A stretch of DNA of 64,000 bases from Novosphingobium sp. SG707 (GCF_012275515.1 NZ_JAAZQL010000001.1:975006-1039005); one strand, 5' to 3'. Positions 43,857 through 52,999 are shown, counted from the first letter of the stretch. The notes: generated by a model not told the origin, from the letters alone. A program made the numbers and translations.

Positions 43857-44912
43857 CTAGGCCGCCTGCTCCGCGCGGATTTGCGCCTCCAGTCGACGGC
43901 GGACCTTGAGCGCGCCATTGTCCACCCTTGCGCTGATTTCGGCAGGCAAGGTCACGCCGGATTGAAACACCCGCTCGATGGCCGCGATCGCGGCGCTGTC
44001 CTCGGGCTGAATGCGGGTACCCATGCCCAGATTGATCTGGCCCAGCGCCGGATTGTCGAGCCCGAAATCGCGCGCGGTGATGACGAAATAGCGCAGGGTC
44101 GTCGGACTGGCGGGTGTAATCATGTGGAGGAAATTGCTGGTCCCCAACCGCCGCCCGCTGGCCGCATCATGCACCGCGCCGCCGGTGCGGATCATCGCCG
44201 GTCCCAGATATTCGGCATCAAAATGCTGATGCACCGGCCCGTCCTGATCGGGAAACTGCATTTTCAGCAGGGGGTTGAGAGGCAGGTTCTCGCCTTTGCG
44301 CTGGACCGTCAGACTGTGATCCGTCTCGATCACGGCCACTGGGATCTGCGCGACCTTTTCGCCGCCGGGGATGGTCGCGGCATGGATGAAGGTGACGTGG
44401 CTGAGGTCCAGCAGGTTCTCGATCAGCAAAGTGTAGCGCGCGGCCACTTCACAGACCGGATGCTGTTCCGATGCCCAATCCGGCCGCCCCAGCCCCACCG
44501 CGCCCAAATCGGGAAGCAGCGCCGGATCGGCCAGATCGGCCTGCCCGGTCCAGATCCACACCAGATCGCCCTGTTCAGCCACAGGATAGCGCCGCAACGA
44601 GGATTTCTGCGGCACGCCGCTCTGGCTGGGCACCAGCACGCAGCCGCCATCGGCGCCAAAGGTGAAACCATGATAGCCGCATTGCACATGGTCGCCCACC
44701 AGCCGCCCCATTTCCAGCGGAAAGGCGCGATGCGGGCAAATGCCTGACAGGGCCACCGCCTCGCCCGCCTCGGTGCGATAGAGCAGCACCCGTTCGCCCA
44801 GAATATCGCGGGCCAGCAGGTCGCGCCCCACCTCGGCGGCATAGGCCGCGACCCACCATTGGTTGCGCGGATAGGGTTGCTCGACGGTCAGCGGATAGGT
44901 TGGCGAGGTCAT
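43857..44912 (-). CDS. Rieske non-haem iron oxygenase, VanA-like (second)
   Basis: 351 residues, similar in layout to the oxygenase at 31603. CPHRAFPLEMGRL with CGYHGFTFG forms the Rieske site and ENLLDLSHVTFIHAA carries the mononuclear iron ligands. Belongs to the vanillate/phenylpropanoid O-demethylase-type oxygenases; a reductase partner is not in the window. It is divergent from a TetR regulator with two TTTGTC-N4-GACAAA operators in the intergenic DNA, so expression is likely to be induced by an aromatic ligand of that TetR. Confidence 0.85.
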   Translation of the reverse strand: MTSPTYPLTVEQPYPRNQWWVAAYAAEVGRDLLARDILGERVLLYRTEAGEAVALSGICPHRAFPLEMGRLVGDHVQCGYHGFTFGADGGCVLVPSQSGVPQKSSLRRYPVAEQGDLVWIWTGQADLADPALLPDLGAVGLGRPDWASEQHPVCEVAARYTLLIENLLDLSHVTFIHAATIPGGEKVAQIPVAVIETDHSLTVQRKGENLPLNPLLKMQFPDQDGPVHQHFDAEYLGPAMIRTGGAVHDAASGRRLGTSNFLHMITPASPTTLRYFVITARDFGLDNPALGQINLGMGTRIQPEDSAAIAAIERVFQSGVTLPAEISARVDNGALKVRRRLEAQIRAEQAA

Positions 44913-44950
44913 GGCATTCTCCCGTATGGTGCCCTTTGGGCTGGCCTTTG

Positions 44951-44986
44951 TTTGTCATATGACAAAGATATTTGTCAATCGACAAA
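44951..44986. promoter_or_regulatory. Tandem TetR operators
   Basis: TTTGTCATATGACAAA at 44951-44966 (perfect palindrome) and TTTGTCAATCGACAAA at 44971-44986. Their centres are 20 bp apart, in the 120 bp between the divergent oxygenase and TetR genes. The repeated half-site is TTTGTC. Confidence 0.7.
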
Positions 44987-45032
44987 CTTACCCCCTCTTG
45001 CGCGCCGCAGACCGCCAAGGCATGAGGGCGCA

Positions 45033-45677
45033 ATGCCCCGCGCCAAAGCCGCCAACGCCCGCTATGCCAAAACCCGCTATGACGGAGCGGAAAACCGCCG
45101 CCTCGTGCTGGAGGCGGCGCTGAGCGTCTTTTCCGATCTGGGCTTTGCCGGAGCCAGCACGCGCGCCATTGCTTCGCGCGCCGGGATCGAACAGGGTCAT
45201 CTGGCCTATTATTTCCCGTCCAAGCTGGCGCTGTGGCAACAGGTGATCGAGGCTTTTGCCCGCGAGGGAGAGCTTTATCTGGCCGGGCACCTCACGCCCG
45301 ACATGCTCCGCGATCCCCGACAGGCGGCGCGGCAAGTGCTGCCCGGCTATCTGCGCAGCTATGCTGAAAATCCGCGCCTGACGCGCCTGATGCTGCAGGA
45401 GTTTTCCGTTCTTTCCGAGCGCCACGCATGGGTGGTCGAAACCATCGGCAAGCCGGTGTGGGACAGGCTGCGCCCGTTGTTTCAGGCTCTGGCCGAGGTG
45501 GGCGCGCTGGGCCACGCCACACCGGAAATCGCCTATTTCAGCATGATCGGCTCAGCGCTCATCACCTTTGGCAATCCCGACCTGATCGCCGCCATGACCG
45601 GGGCCGATCCGCGCGCGCCAAGCTGGATCGAGCGCGCCATTGACCATATGATCGGGCAGATCCTGATCCCGGCCTAA
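45033..45677 (+). CDS. TetR-family transcriptional regulator
   Basis: 214 residues. N-terminal HTH (about 20-65: ALSVFSDLGFAGASTRAIA, then AGIEQGHLAYYFPSKLALW) and an all-helical ligand domain of the DUF1956/CerR-like kind. ATG at 45033 is chosen as the first start that gives a normal basic N-terminus. Divergent from the second Rieske oxygenase with two palindromic operators between, so probably its repressor and self-repressor. Its stop codon overlaps the stop of the convergent CorA gene. Confidence 0.88.
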   Translation: MPRAKAANARYAKTRYDGAENRRLVLEAALSVFSDLGFAGASTRAIASRAGIEQGHLAYYFPSKLALWQQVIEAFAREGELYLAGHLTPDMLRDPRQAARQVLPGYLRSYAENPRLTRLMLQEFSVLSERHAWVVETIGKPVWDRLRPLFQALAEVGALGHATPEIAYFSMIGSALITFGNPDLIAAMTGADPRAPSWIERAIDHMIGQILIPA

Positions 45678-46612
45678 AGCCATTTGCGCCATTTGAACCA
45701 CAGATAGGGGATAAGCGTCGTCACCAGACACAGGCCCAAAGCCATGGGATAGCCCCAGGCCCATGACAATTCGGGCATGTTGTGAAAATTCATCCCATAG
45801 ATCCCGACCACCAGCACCGGCGGAATGCCCGCCACCGAGGCCACCGTCAGCACCTTGACCACATCGTTCTGCTCGATGCTGATCAGGCTGTTGGCAGCGT
45901 CCTGAAGAAACTGGGTGCGGGACGACAGGCTCATCTCGAATTCATCGAGCGAGGCTATGTCGTGGATCAGCGACTGAAGCCGGGTGGCCAGATCGTCATC
46001 GAGATGGTCCTGGCACCGATCCGCGACAAAGGAGGCCATGCGGCCGATGCTCAAAAACATATAGCGCACCCGCGAGGCCCGGTCATAGGCCCGCCCCAGC
46101 TTGATGATCGAATGGCGCAGGATTGCGGTTTCCCGGCTCAATCCGCGCGCATCAAGATCGGTGTAGAAGATCGTGCGCGAAACCGAGGCGATCATTTCGG
46201 AGACATGCTCAAGCTGATCGGCGGCGCGGTCCACCAGCTCTTCCAGCACCCGCACCAGCACGCCCGCAGGCGTTGGCTCGGGACGCGATTTCAAGGCTTC
46301 GGCCGCGATGTCAAAAGCCTTGATATGCGCAAAATGGGTGGTCACCAGCACATCGCCGGTGAGGATGAAGCCGGCCGGCGCCATCACCCACCTTTCCCCT
46401 TCCGATGGCGTCATCAGGGGCGCGCTCATGTTCAGCACACCATCGTGGATGCGCAACCGGCTCGAACTCTCGATCTCCTGCAGGGCTTCCAGCGTCGGCA
46501 CACGAATGCCGTAAAGCTTCTCAATCTCCTGACATTCGGCCTCGTCGGGTTCGCAAAGATCAATCCATACCCCGCCGATCCCTTCAACCGCTTCGCTCAT
46601 GATGGTCTTCAT
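45674..46612 (-). CDS. corA: CorA-family divalent cation transporter
   Basis: 312 residues. Large N-terminal cytoplasmic alpha/beta and long-helix domain, then two C-terminal transmembrane helices with GIYGMNFHNMPEL, carrying the GMN selectivity motif of CorA/Mrs2 channels. It forms a pentamer for Mg2+ (also Co2+ and Ni2+) uptake. ATG at 46612 with no operon partner. Stop codons of this gene and the convergent TetR gene overlap by 4 bp. Confidence 0.92.
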   Translation of the reverse strand: MKTIMSEAVEGIGGVWIDLCEPDEAECQEIEKLYGIRVPTLEALQEIESSSRLRIHDGVLNMSAPLMTPSEGERWVMAPAGFILTGDVLVTTHFAHIKAFDIAAEALKSRPEPTPAGVLVRVLEELVDRAADQLEHVSEMIASVSRTIFYTDLDARGLSRETAILRHSIIKLGRAYDRASRVRYMFLSIGRMASFVADRCQDHLDDDLATRLQSLIHDIASLDEFEMSLSSRTQFLQDAANSLISIEQNDVVKVLTVASVAGIPPVLVVGIYGMNFHNMPELSWAWGYPMALGLCLVTTLIPYLWFKWRKWL

Positions 46613-46720
46613 CGGGGGCCTTCATCCTGCCATGGCTTTGCGAAAACAACGCCCTAAGTGCCGTATGGCTCCGCGCATCGCAACAATCATGTCAGATCGG
46701 GCGCGCGGCCCCCAACAGAC

Positions 46721-48415
46721 CTAGGGCGTCAGCCATCCGCGCGGATTGCTTTGCGCCTGTTGCTGCATGGCCGCCAGCGCCTGCTGCAAGGCTTTGGCGC
46801 GGTCGGGATACAGGCCGATGACATTCTGCGATTCATTATCCGCGGCCAGATCATACAAGGCCGGACCAATCGGATGCGCCCGCCCGGCTGCCCCGCCCAT
46901 GGGACCATTGTCATCAAACGGCTCGATGAATTTGAAGCGATTGTCCCGCACCGCCACCAGTTTTCCAGTCCATGTGGTCGTGTAGAACAGCGTGTCGCGC
47001 ACATTGGCCGCCTGCCCCGCCAGCATCGGGCGCAGGTCCTTGCCGTCCATCGCCCGGTCGGTGGGCATGGGAATGCCGTTCATACCCAGAATGGTGGGGA
47101 ACAGATCGACATTCATCGCCATCCCGTCCACCACCGCGCCGGGCCGCGTCACATGGGGCCAGATCACAAAGGCGGGCACGCGCATGCCCCCTTCCCACAC
47201 TTCGCCCTTGCGCCCGCGCAGATTGCCTACCGAGCCGTCATAATCGCCGCCATTGTCGCTGGTGACGACCAGAAGCGTGTTTTCCGAAAGGTGCATCTCA
47301 TCCAGCGCCTTGACGATGCGCCCCACCTGATGGTCCAGATCCTCCACCACATCGCCGTAAAGGCCGCCGCGTGACTGGCCGCTGTGCGCCGGATTGGCCA
47401 CATGGGGCCAATGGGGGGCGGTAAACGGCACATAGGCGAAGAAGGGGCGATCCCGGTTCTGGCCGATGAAGGAAATGGCCTCGTCGGCAAAGCGCTCGTT
47501 CAGCGTTTCCTGCCGGGTCTGCGCGCTGGCCGTATCCACCGTCTGGTTGCGATAGATGGCCAGCGGCTTCATGTCATTGCTGTAATGCACGCCGAAATAG
47601 GTCTGGAAACCCAGATCGTTGGGCCTGCTGCCCGCCACATCGCCCAGATGCCATTTGCCAAAGGCGCCCGTGGCATAGCCCGCCTTGCCCATCACCTCGG
47701 CCAGCGTAATTTCATCGCGCGGCAAAGCATTGGCCCAGCCCAGCGAGCGGCGCAGCGTGGCCATGGGATGATCGCTGGGGAAGAACACATGATGTGCCGC
47801 GCCCGAACGATGCGGCAACCGCCCGGTCAGCAGCGCCGCGCGCGAGGGCGTGCATACCGGAGAGCCGGAATAGGCCTGCGTCAACCGCGCCCCGCGCGTG
47901 GCCAGCGCGTCAATATTGGGCGTGCGGATCAGCGTGTTGCCATAGGAGGAGAGATCGCCATAGCCCAGATCGTCGAACAGCAGGACGACGACATTCATCT
48001 TCCGGCCATGGGCGGCGGCCTTGGCCACCTGATCGAGATAGGCCTGCTTTTGCGCGGCATGTTCGACCGCCGGTTCGCCCCGCATCGCCGCCGCGCCCGC
48101 CAGCAGGCGATTGGGCGCCATGGTCAGATTGGCGCTGACCTGTCCAGTGGCGGGCACATCGACCGTTTGGTGCACCGGCGCCAGAAAGGGCACCGAGGCG
48201 CTGACCGACATCGCGCCTGCGGGCAGCGTGTCAAAGCGGTAATGCCCCTCGCTGTCGGTCGTGGTTTCGCGCATCAGTTCCGGGATGGTCAGCCGCAGCC
48301 CTGCCATCGGTTTGCCATCCGGCCCGGTCACGCTGCCGGCCACCTCGCCCGCCATGGCCGGGGCGGCCCAGAGCAGGGTGAGCGCGAGCGCGAGGCGGTT
48401 TGCTTTGCACTTCAT
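46721..48415 (-). CDS. Sulfatase with N-terminal CarboxypepD_reg-like domain
   Basis: About 564 residues. Signal peptide ending AMA, then a beta-sandwich regulatory-like domain (about 23-100: VAGSVTGPDGKPMAGLRLT), a linker, and a type I sulfatase domain. The formylglycine site is SPVCTPSRAALLTGR (Cys near 188), with metal ligands in LLFDDLGYGD, GKWHLGD and TSDNGG. Periplasmic. The ATG at 48415 is better spaced from AGGAAGG than the ATG at 48421. Last of three genes behind a TonB-dependent receptor. The N-terminal domain is typical of SusC-type receptors, not of sulfatases. Confidence 0.88.
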   Translation of the reverse strand: MKCKANRLALALTLLWAAPAMAGEVAGSVTGPDGKPMAGLRLTIPELMRETTTDSEGHYRFDTLPAGAMSVSASVPFLAPVHQTVDVPATGQVSANLTMAPNRLLAGAAAMRGEPAVEHAAQKQAYLDQVAKAAAHGRKMNVVVLLFDDLGYGDLSSYGNTLIRTPNIDALATRGARLTQAYSGSPVCTPSRAALLTGRLPHRSGAAHHVFFPSDHPMATLRRSLGWANALPRDEITLAEVMGKAGYATGAFGKWHLGDVAGSRPNDLGFQTYFGVHYSNDMKPLAIYRNQTVDTASAQTRQETLNERFADEAISFIGQNRDRPFFAYVPFTAPHWPHVANPAHSGQSRGGLYGDVVEDLDHQVGRIVKALDEMHLSENTLLVVTSDNGGDYDGSVGNLRGRKGEVWEGGMRVPAFVIWPHVTRPGAVVDGMAMNVDLFPTILGMNGIPMPTDRAMDGKDLRPMLAGQAANVRDTLFYTTTWTGKLVAVRDNRFKFIEPFDDNGPMGGAAGRAHPIGPALYDLAADNESQNVIGLYPDRAKALQQALAAMQQQAQSNPRGWLTP

Positions 48416-48442
48416 CGACATGTCCTTCCTGTTGGGCCGGGC

Positions 48443-50185
48443 TTAATTGCCTGCAACGTTGACGGGCGTCCGGTCGAACAGATCCCGCCCGGCGCAGGTG
48501 AACGACATGGGCTGGGACAAAGCGACGCCCACATGGCGCTTCCACTCCTCATCCCAGAGCGCCTTGAGCCGGGCGACCTGTTCGGGATATTGCGCGGCCA
48601 GATCATGGGCCTCGGAAAAATCCTTGCCCAGATCGAACAATTGCCAATGGTCCTGACCATAGGGCGTGTTGCAGCCATGGATGGTGATCGCGCGCCAGTT
48701 GCCGTCGGTGATCGCCCGGTTGCCGCGCAGTTCGAAATATTGCGTCCGGCGGCCCGGCGCATCGGGATGGGTCATCGTGGCCAGCACCGAGCGGCCCGCC
48801 ACCGGCATCTGGCGCACGCCATCGACGATCGCTTCGAAACCGGTGCCCGCCGCGTCCAGCAGCGTGGGGGCAATATCGATGACATCGACGAATTGCCGCC
48901 GGACCGCCCCCGGATCGGGCACTTGCGCGGCGGGCCAATGCATGATCATCGGCGTGCGCGTGCCGCCCGAATAGGGCCACAGCTTATAACGCCGCAGCGG
49001 CGTGGTTCCGGCAAAGGCCCATGGTCGGGGATAGGCGGCCTGCGTCTTGACCGTGCCCAGTTCGTCCAACCGCGCGCGCTGTTCGGCAATGGGTATGTGG
49101 TTGGGCATGTAAAGACCGTCAAACTCGCCGTCCTGCCCGGCCTCGGCCGCCGCGCCATTGTCGGAGAGCAGCACGATCAGCGTGTTTTCCATCAGCCCAA
49201 GCCGGCGCAATGTGTCCAGCACCCGGCCGATCTGATGGTCGCAATGTTCGATGAAACCGGCATAGACCGCCATATAGCGGGCAAAGACGACCTTCTCGTC
49301 CTCGGACAGGTCTTTCCACGCCCGGTCGGCCGCCTCGCGTCCGGGCAGCAGCGTTTCGGGCGGGATGATGTCCATCTGCTTCATGCGGGCGAAACGTTCC
49401 TCGCGGATGGCGTCCCAGCCCTTTTCATAGACCGCATCATAGGGCCGCGACCATTCGCGCGGCACCTGAATGGGCGCATGAGCGGTGCCAAAGGCCAGGT
49501 TGAGGTAGAAAGGCTTGTCTTTGCCCTCGCCGCCCGCATGACGCTGGATCAGGTCGATCGCATGGTCGGCCAAATCGACCGAAAGATGGTAATCGGCGGG
49601 CAAATCGCGTTGCACATAGCCGTTGTTTTCGACCAGTTGCGGCTTGTACTGATCGGTCCAGCCCTTTGGAAAACCATAGAAATAGTCAAAACCGCGCTGA
49701 AGCGGCCAGTTTTCACGCGAGCGGTTGGGGCCAAGGTGGTCCAGCGGGATCAGATGCCATTTGCCCACCGCCCAGGTGGCATAGCCTTGTCGCTGCAACA
49801 CCTGCGCCATGGTCTGGGCATTGGCGGGCAGGCGGAACATGGCAGGGATGCGCGGATCATCATGCATCGGTCCGGCCACATCGGGTACGTCAGGCATGTT
49901 GACCGAATGACTGTTGCGCCCCGTCATCAACGCCGCGCGGGTTGATGCACATACTGCCTTGGTATCAAACCTTGCATAGCGTAATCCGCCCGCGGCCAGA
50001 CTGTCCATCGCCGGGGTGCGGATTTCGGCGCCAAAGCAGCCAAGATCGGAATAGCCCACATCGTCGAGCACAATGGTCACGATGTTGGGGCGCGTGCGCC
50101 CGCTGGCGGCCTGAATACGCGATGCGCCCGCAAGGGCCGTGGCTGCCAGCAGGGTGGCAGCAAAACGCCGACGAGTGAGGTTCAT
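48443..50185 (-). CDS. Arylsulfatase-type sulfatase with Tat signal
   Basis: 580 residues. Twin-arginine signal LTRRRFAATLLAATA, then a sulfatase with IVLDDVGYSDLG, the formylglycine region AVCASTRAALMTGR (Cys79), GKWHLIP and LLSDNGAAAE. The activating motif is C-x-S-T-R instead of the usual C-x-P-S-R, a less common form seen in some S1 arylsulfatases. Cys to formylglycine conversion by an FGE-type enzyme before Tat export would be needed; none is in the window. Gap of 27 bp to the next sulfatase; a hairpin separates it from the receptor gene upstream. Confidence 0.87.
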   Translation of the reverse strand: MNLTRRRFAATLLAATALAGASRIQAASGRTRPNIVTIVLDDVGYSDLGCFGAEIRTPAMDSLAAGGLRYARFDTKAVCASTRAALMTGRNSHSVNMPDVPDVAGPMHDDPRIPAMFRLPANAQTMAQVLQRQGYATWAVGKWHLIPLDHLGPNRSRENWPLQRGFDYFYGFPKGWTDQYKPQLVENNGYVQRDLPADYHLSVDLADHAIDLIQRHAGGEGKDKPFYLNLAFGTAHAPIQVPREWSRPYDAVYEKGWDAIREERFARMKQMDIIPPETLLPGREAADRAWKDLSEDEKVVFARYMAVYAGFIEHCDHQIGRVLDTLRRLGLMENTLIVLLSDNGAAAEAGQDGEFDGLYMPNHIPIAEQRARLDELGTVKTQAAYPRPWAFAGTTPLRRYKLWPYSGGTRTPMIMHWPAAQVPDPGAVRRQFVDVIDIAPTLLDAAGTGFEAIVDGVRQMPVAGRSVLATMTHPDAPGRRTQYFELRGNRAITDGNWRAITIHGCNTPYGQDHWQLFDLGKDFSEAHDLAAQYPEQVARLKALWDEEWKRHVGVALSQPMSFTCAGRDLFDRTPVNVAGN

Positions 50186-50210
50186 AAAACGGGGATTTCC
50201 ATATGACGCC

Positions 50211-50244
50211 GGAAGGGGGCCATGAAGAGGGGTGGCCCCCTTCC
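50211..50244 (-). terminator. Intercistronic GC hairpin after receptor gene
   Basis: Perfect 12 bp stem GGAAGGGGGCCA / TGGCCCCCTTCC with a 10-base loop, between the receptor stop (50259) and the sulfatase start (50185). No U-run; may be an mRNA processing/stability or partial termination element. Confidence 0.55.
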
Positions 50245-50258
50245 GACAAGGGAAGGGA

Positions 50259-52535
50259 TCAGAAGCGGACAGCAGCCTCCACCCCGACGGTGCGGAACGC
50301 GTCGGTGGTCAGCAACTGGGTATAGCCAGCGCCGGTGGAGGAGGTGTCGAGATATCCGGTCCCCATACTGGTGACGAAATGCTGGTTGCCCAGATTCTTG
50401 CCCCAAACCGTCAGGCGATAGCGGCGATCCTGCGTCTCAAGGCTGAGCGAGCCGTTGAGCAGGCCATAGCCGCCCTGAACCGTGTTCGGGTCGGAATAGG
50501 CAAAGAACACCGACGAACGATAGGTGTAGCCCAGATTGGCCTTGGCGCGCAGATTATCGCCAATGTCGCGCGTGTAGTCGGCGCCCAGCGTGAAGGCCCA
50601 TTTGGGCGCATTGGCCAGCGATTGACCCGACACATTCTGCTGGCCGCCGGTACAGCCCAGCGCTGCCGTCTGGCCCGGATAGCAAGAGATGATGAAGCCA
50701 TCGACCTTGGTTTCGGTATAGGCCACATTGCTCGACAGGTTGAGGCCGGGCGCCGCACGCACCGAGGCTTCAAGCTCCACGCCGTTCGAGGTCAGCTTGC
50801 CCGCATTCGACAGGGTGAAGGTGGACAGCAGCGCGTTGAAGGTCTGGGCCTGAAAGTTCTCAAATGTCTCGTGAAAACCCGTGACGTTGAAAGTCAGCTT
50901 GCGGTCAAACATCTGCGTGCGCAGACCCACTTCCAGATTGCGGGCGATTTCCGGCTTCAGGATCGCCTGACCCGAATTCACGACGGCTGCGTTCAGGTTG
51001 TTGAGCATGTTGATGGCCGGGCCCTTGTACCCGCGGGTATAGGTGACATAGGCCATGAGATCGCGCGAGATCTTGTAATCCGCGCCCAGCTTGTAGCTGA
51101 AATCGCGGTTGGCAAAATGCAGCGGCGGCGACAGATAGGCCGCCCCGCTCTGCCCCGGACCGGCGGCGCCGGGCATGTTGTAGCGGTTGAAATTGGCGGT
51201 GGCGTCTTCAGCCGTATAGCGGAAGCCGCCGATCAGCGAGAGCGCGTCGGTGGCATGGAAGGTCAACTGGCCAAAGGCGGCGCCATTGTTGCTCTTGATG
51301 CCGCGATCAACCTGCGCGCCCAGAAACTGGCCCGGGGGCAGAGCCGTCGGGCCGTTGCCCGCAACCTGCGTGGTGGTCTTGAGATCCTGCCAGAAATAAT
51401 AGAGGCCCAGCACATATTCCAGACGCTGGTGCGCAGGCGAGGTCAGGCGCAATTCCTGCGTGAACTGCTTCTGGTTCTGAAGCGCGTTGTTGAGGTCATA
51501 GATGTTGATCTGCGTGCCATCGAGGTCATTGTTGTCAAAGCTCTTGAAGGTGCGATAGGCCGAAATGGCCGTCAGCGTCTGACCCAGCACCTTGGTGTTG
51601 AATTCGGCCGAAACGCCATTCGCGCTCTGGTTGCCGAACGTGTCACCGTTGATGTTCACCGTGCGGTTGATGGGGCCAAGCTGTTGCCCGGCGGTCAACT
51701 GGGTGCGGGTCTGGCCGGTGTAATAGGTGGTGGTGGGCAGGATCGAGCGGATGGTCGAGACGCAGCAGCGTCGGTCATTCTTCGAATAGTCGCCGATGAT
51801 ATAGAGCGAGGTGTCGCTGTCCGGCTCCCACAGCAACTTGCCGCGCAGGCCCCAGCCGTTGGTGTTGTTCAGGTTCTGGCCGTTGTAGAGATTGGTGATG
51901 ACGCCATCGGCGGTCGAACGAAAGCCCGACACACGCATCGCCAACCGGCCCTGGTCCAGCACAACGGACGCCGAACCCTTGATGCGCAGGTCATTGTACG
52001 AGCCATAGCTGACGGCGGCATCGAGAGTGTTCTTGGTCAGATTGGGCTTTTCGGTGACCAGATTGATTGCGCCCGCGCTGGCATTCTTGCCAAACAGCGT
52101 GCCCTGCGGCCCGCGCAGCACTTCGACCCGGTTGATGTCGCTGAAATCGAAGAAAGAGGCGGCCGAGCGGCCGATCACCACCCCGTCGATCACGGTCGAA
52201 ACCGAAGGCTCGACGCCATCGGAGAAGTTGAGCGTGCCGATACCGCGCACCGAAACGCCCTGCCCGCGCGTGTTGGCGCTGTTGGTGAAATTCACCGAAG
52301 GGGCGATCTGGGCAAGCTGGTCGATGCCGGCCACGCGGTTGTTGATCAGCGCGGCCGAGGAAAGCACCGAGACCGAGACAGGAACATCCTGAAGGTTCTG
52401 TTCGCGCTTTTGCGCGGTCACGATGATTTCGCCATTGTCGGCGGGCGCCTGGGCGGTTTGCGCCTGTGCGGCGCAACCGATGGTCAGCGCGATGGCGCTG
52501 GTAAAGACGCAAAGCGCCTTGCTGTGGCGTTGCAT
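50259..52535 (-). CDS. TonB-dependent receptor of the sulfatase locus (first)
   Basis: 758 residues. Signal peptide through AAQAQ, TonB box GEIIVTAQKR, plug with VSVRGIGTLNFSDGVEPSVST and VEVLRGPQGTLFGKNASAG, and a barrel ending VGVEAAVRF. No STN domain, so not FecR-coupled. It precedes two sulfatase genes on the same strand and so probably imports a sulfated or desulfated ligand. It shares plug and barrel features, including a CC pair (DRRCCVS), with the receptor at 53000, indicating paralogy. AGGAGGGG precedes the ATG. Confidence 0.9.
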   Translation of the reverse strand: MQRHSKALCVFTSAIALTIGCAAQAQTAQAPADNGEIIVTAQKREQNLQDVPVSVSVLSSAALINNRVAGIDQLAQIAPSVNFTNSANTRGQGVSVRGIGTLNFSDGVEPSVSTVIDGVVIGRSAASFFDFSDINRVEVLRGPQGTLFGKNASAGAINLVTEKPNLTKNTLDAAVSYGSYNDLRIKGSASVVLDQGRLAMRVSGFRSTADGVITNLYNGQNLNNTNGWGLRGKLLWEPDSDTSLYIIGDYSKNDRRCCVSTIRSILPTTTYYTGQTRTQLTAGQQLGPINRTVNINGDTFGNQSANGVSAEFNTKVLGQTLTAISAYRTFKSFDNNDLDGTQINIYDLNNALQNQKQFTQELRLTSPAHQRLEYVLGLYYFWQDLKTTTQVAGNGPTALPPGQFLGAQVDRGIKSNNGAAFGQLTFHATDALSLIGGFRYTAEDATANFNRYNMPGAAGPGQSGAAYLSPPLHFANRDFSYKLGADYKISRDLMAYVTYTRGYKGPAINMLNNLNAAVVNSGQAILKPEIARNLEVGLRTQMFDRKLTFNVTGFHETFENFQAQTFNALLSTFTLSNAGKLTSNGVELEASVRAAPGLNLSSNVAYTETKVDGFIISCYPGQTAALGCTGGQQNVSGQSLANAPKWAFTLGADYTRDIGDNLRAKANLGYTYRSSVFFAYSDPNTVQGGYGLLNGSLSLETQDRRYRLTVWGKNLGNQHFVTSMGTGYLDTSSTGAGYTQLLTTDAFRTVGVEAAVRF

Positions 52536-52626
52536 ATATCCCCTCCTGTTGCGTCGGTCCTTTGCAGACCGACTGCTTGTGTAATTCGTTTCGCGCGTTG
52601 CCCCCGGTGTCCGGGAAGAGACTCAT

Positions 52627-52663
52627 GACAAGGTTGTCTTGCGCTGAGACAACATTGTCTCAG
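52627..52663. promoter_or_regulatory. Paired operator-like palindromes upstream of receptor
   Basis: GACAA-GG-TTGTC at 52627-52638 and CTGAGACAA-CA-TTGTCTCAG at 52644-52663. Both have the core GACAA-N2-TTGTC and their centres are 21 bp apart. They lie about 110 bp upstream of the receptor at 50259. No regulator gene adjoins them. Confidence 0.55.
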
Positions 52664-52963
52664 ACCGATGGCAAGTCAAGTCAGAGCGCTCCAAAAACAC
52701 GTCCGGAGACTTTTGCCGGCGGTCCGACGCTGGATTCAAACGCTGGAAACGCACCTGATCCAAAGATGGGCAGCGGAAGTATTTCCAATGTTTTTCAGAT
52801 TTTTGATGGATGCCTCAGCCCCCTCTCCGGGCCCATCCATCCATTCGTATGCGACCATGCCCTTGGAGAAAAGCAGAGCCATTAATAAAGCGCCGTTCCT
52901 GGCAGGCCCGCAAAGCAGGCGTCGGACGGTGCCGAAAGGGGGGGGCTTCGCCCGACAAGGGGC

Positions 52964-52990
52964 GCCGGAAGGGAAATCATCCCCTCCGGC
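52964..52990 (-). terminator. Hairpin downstream of the receptor gene at 53000
   Basis: GCCGGA-GGG and CCC-TCCGGC arms (one bulge each side) with a short AT loop, just beyond the stop at 53000. No U-tract. Confidence 0.4.
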
Positions 52991-52999
52991 CGATATGGA

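Larger units (their letters stand above)
52536..52999. other. Intergenic region between paralogous receptors
   Basis: 464 bp without a convincing gene. It holds the two GACAA/TTGTC inverted repeats at 52627-52663 and a hairpin at 52964-52990 after the upstream receptor gene. The rest shows no supported feature. Confidence 0.5.

Noticed and set aside
47384..52628. Very long plus-strand frames opposite the sulfatases and receptor
   Set aside because: They mirror the codon bias of the real genes on the minus strand and have compositions unlike natural proteins.
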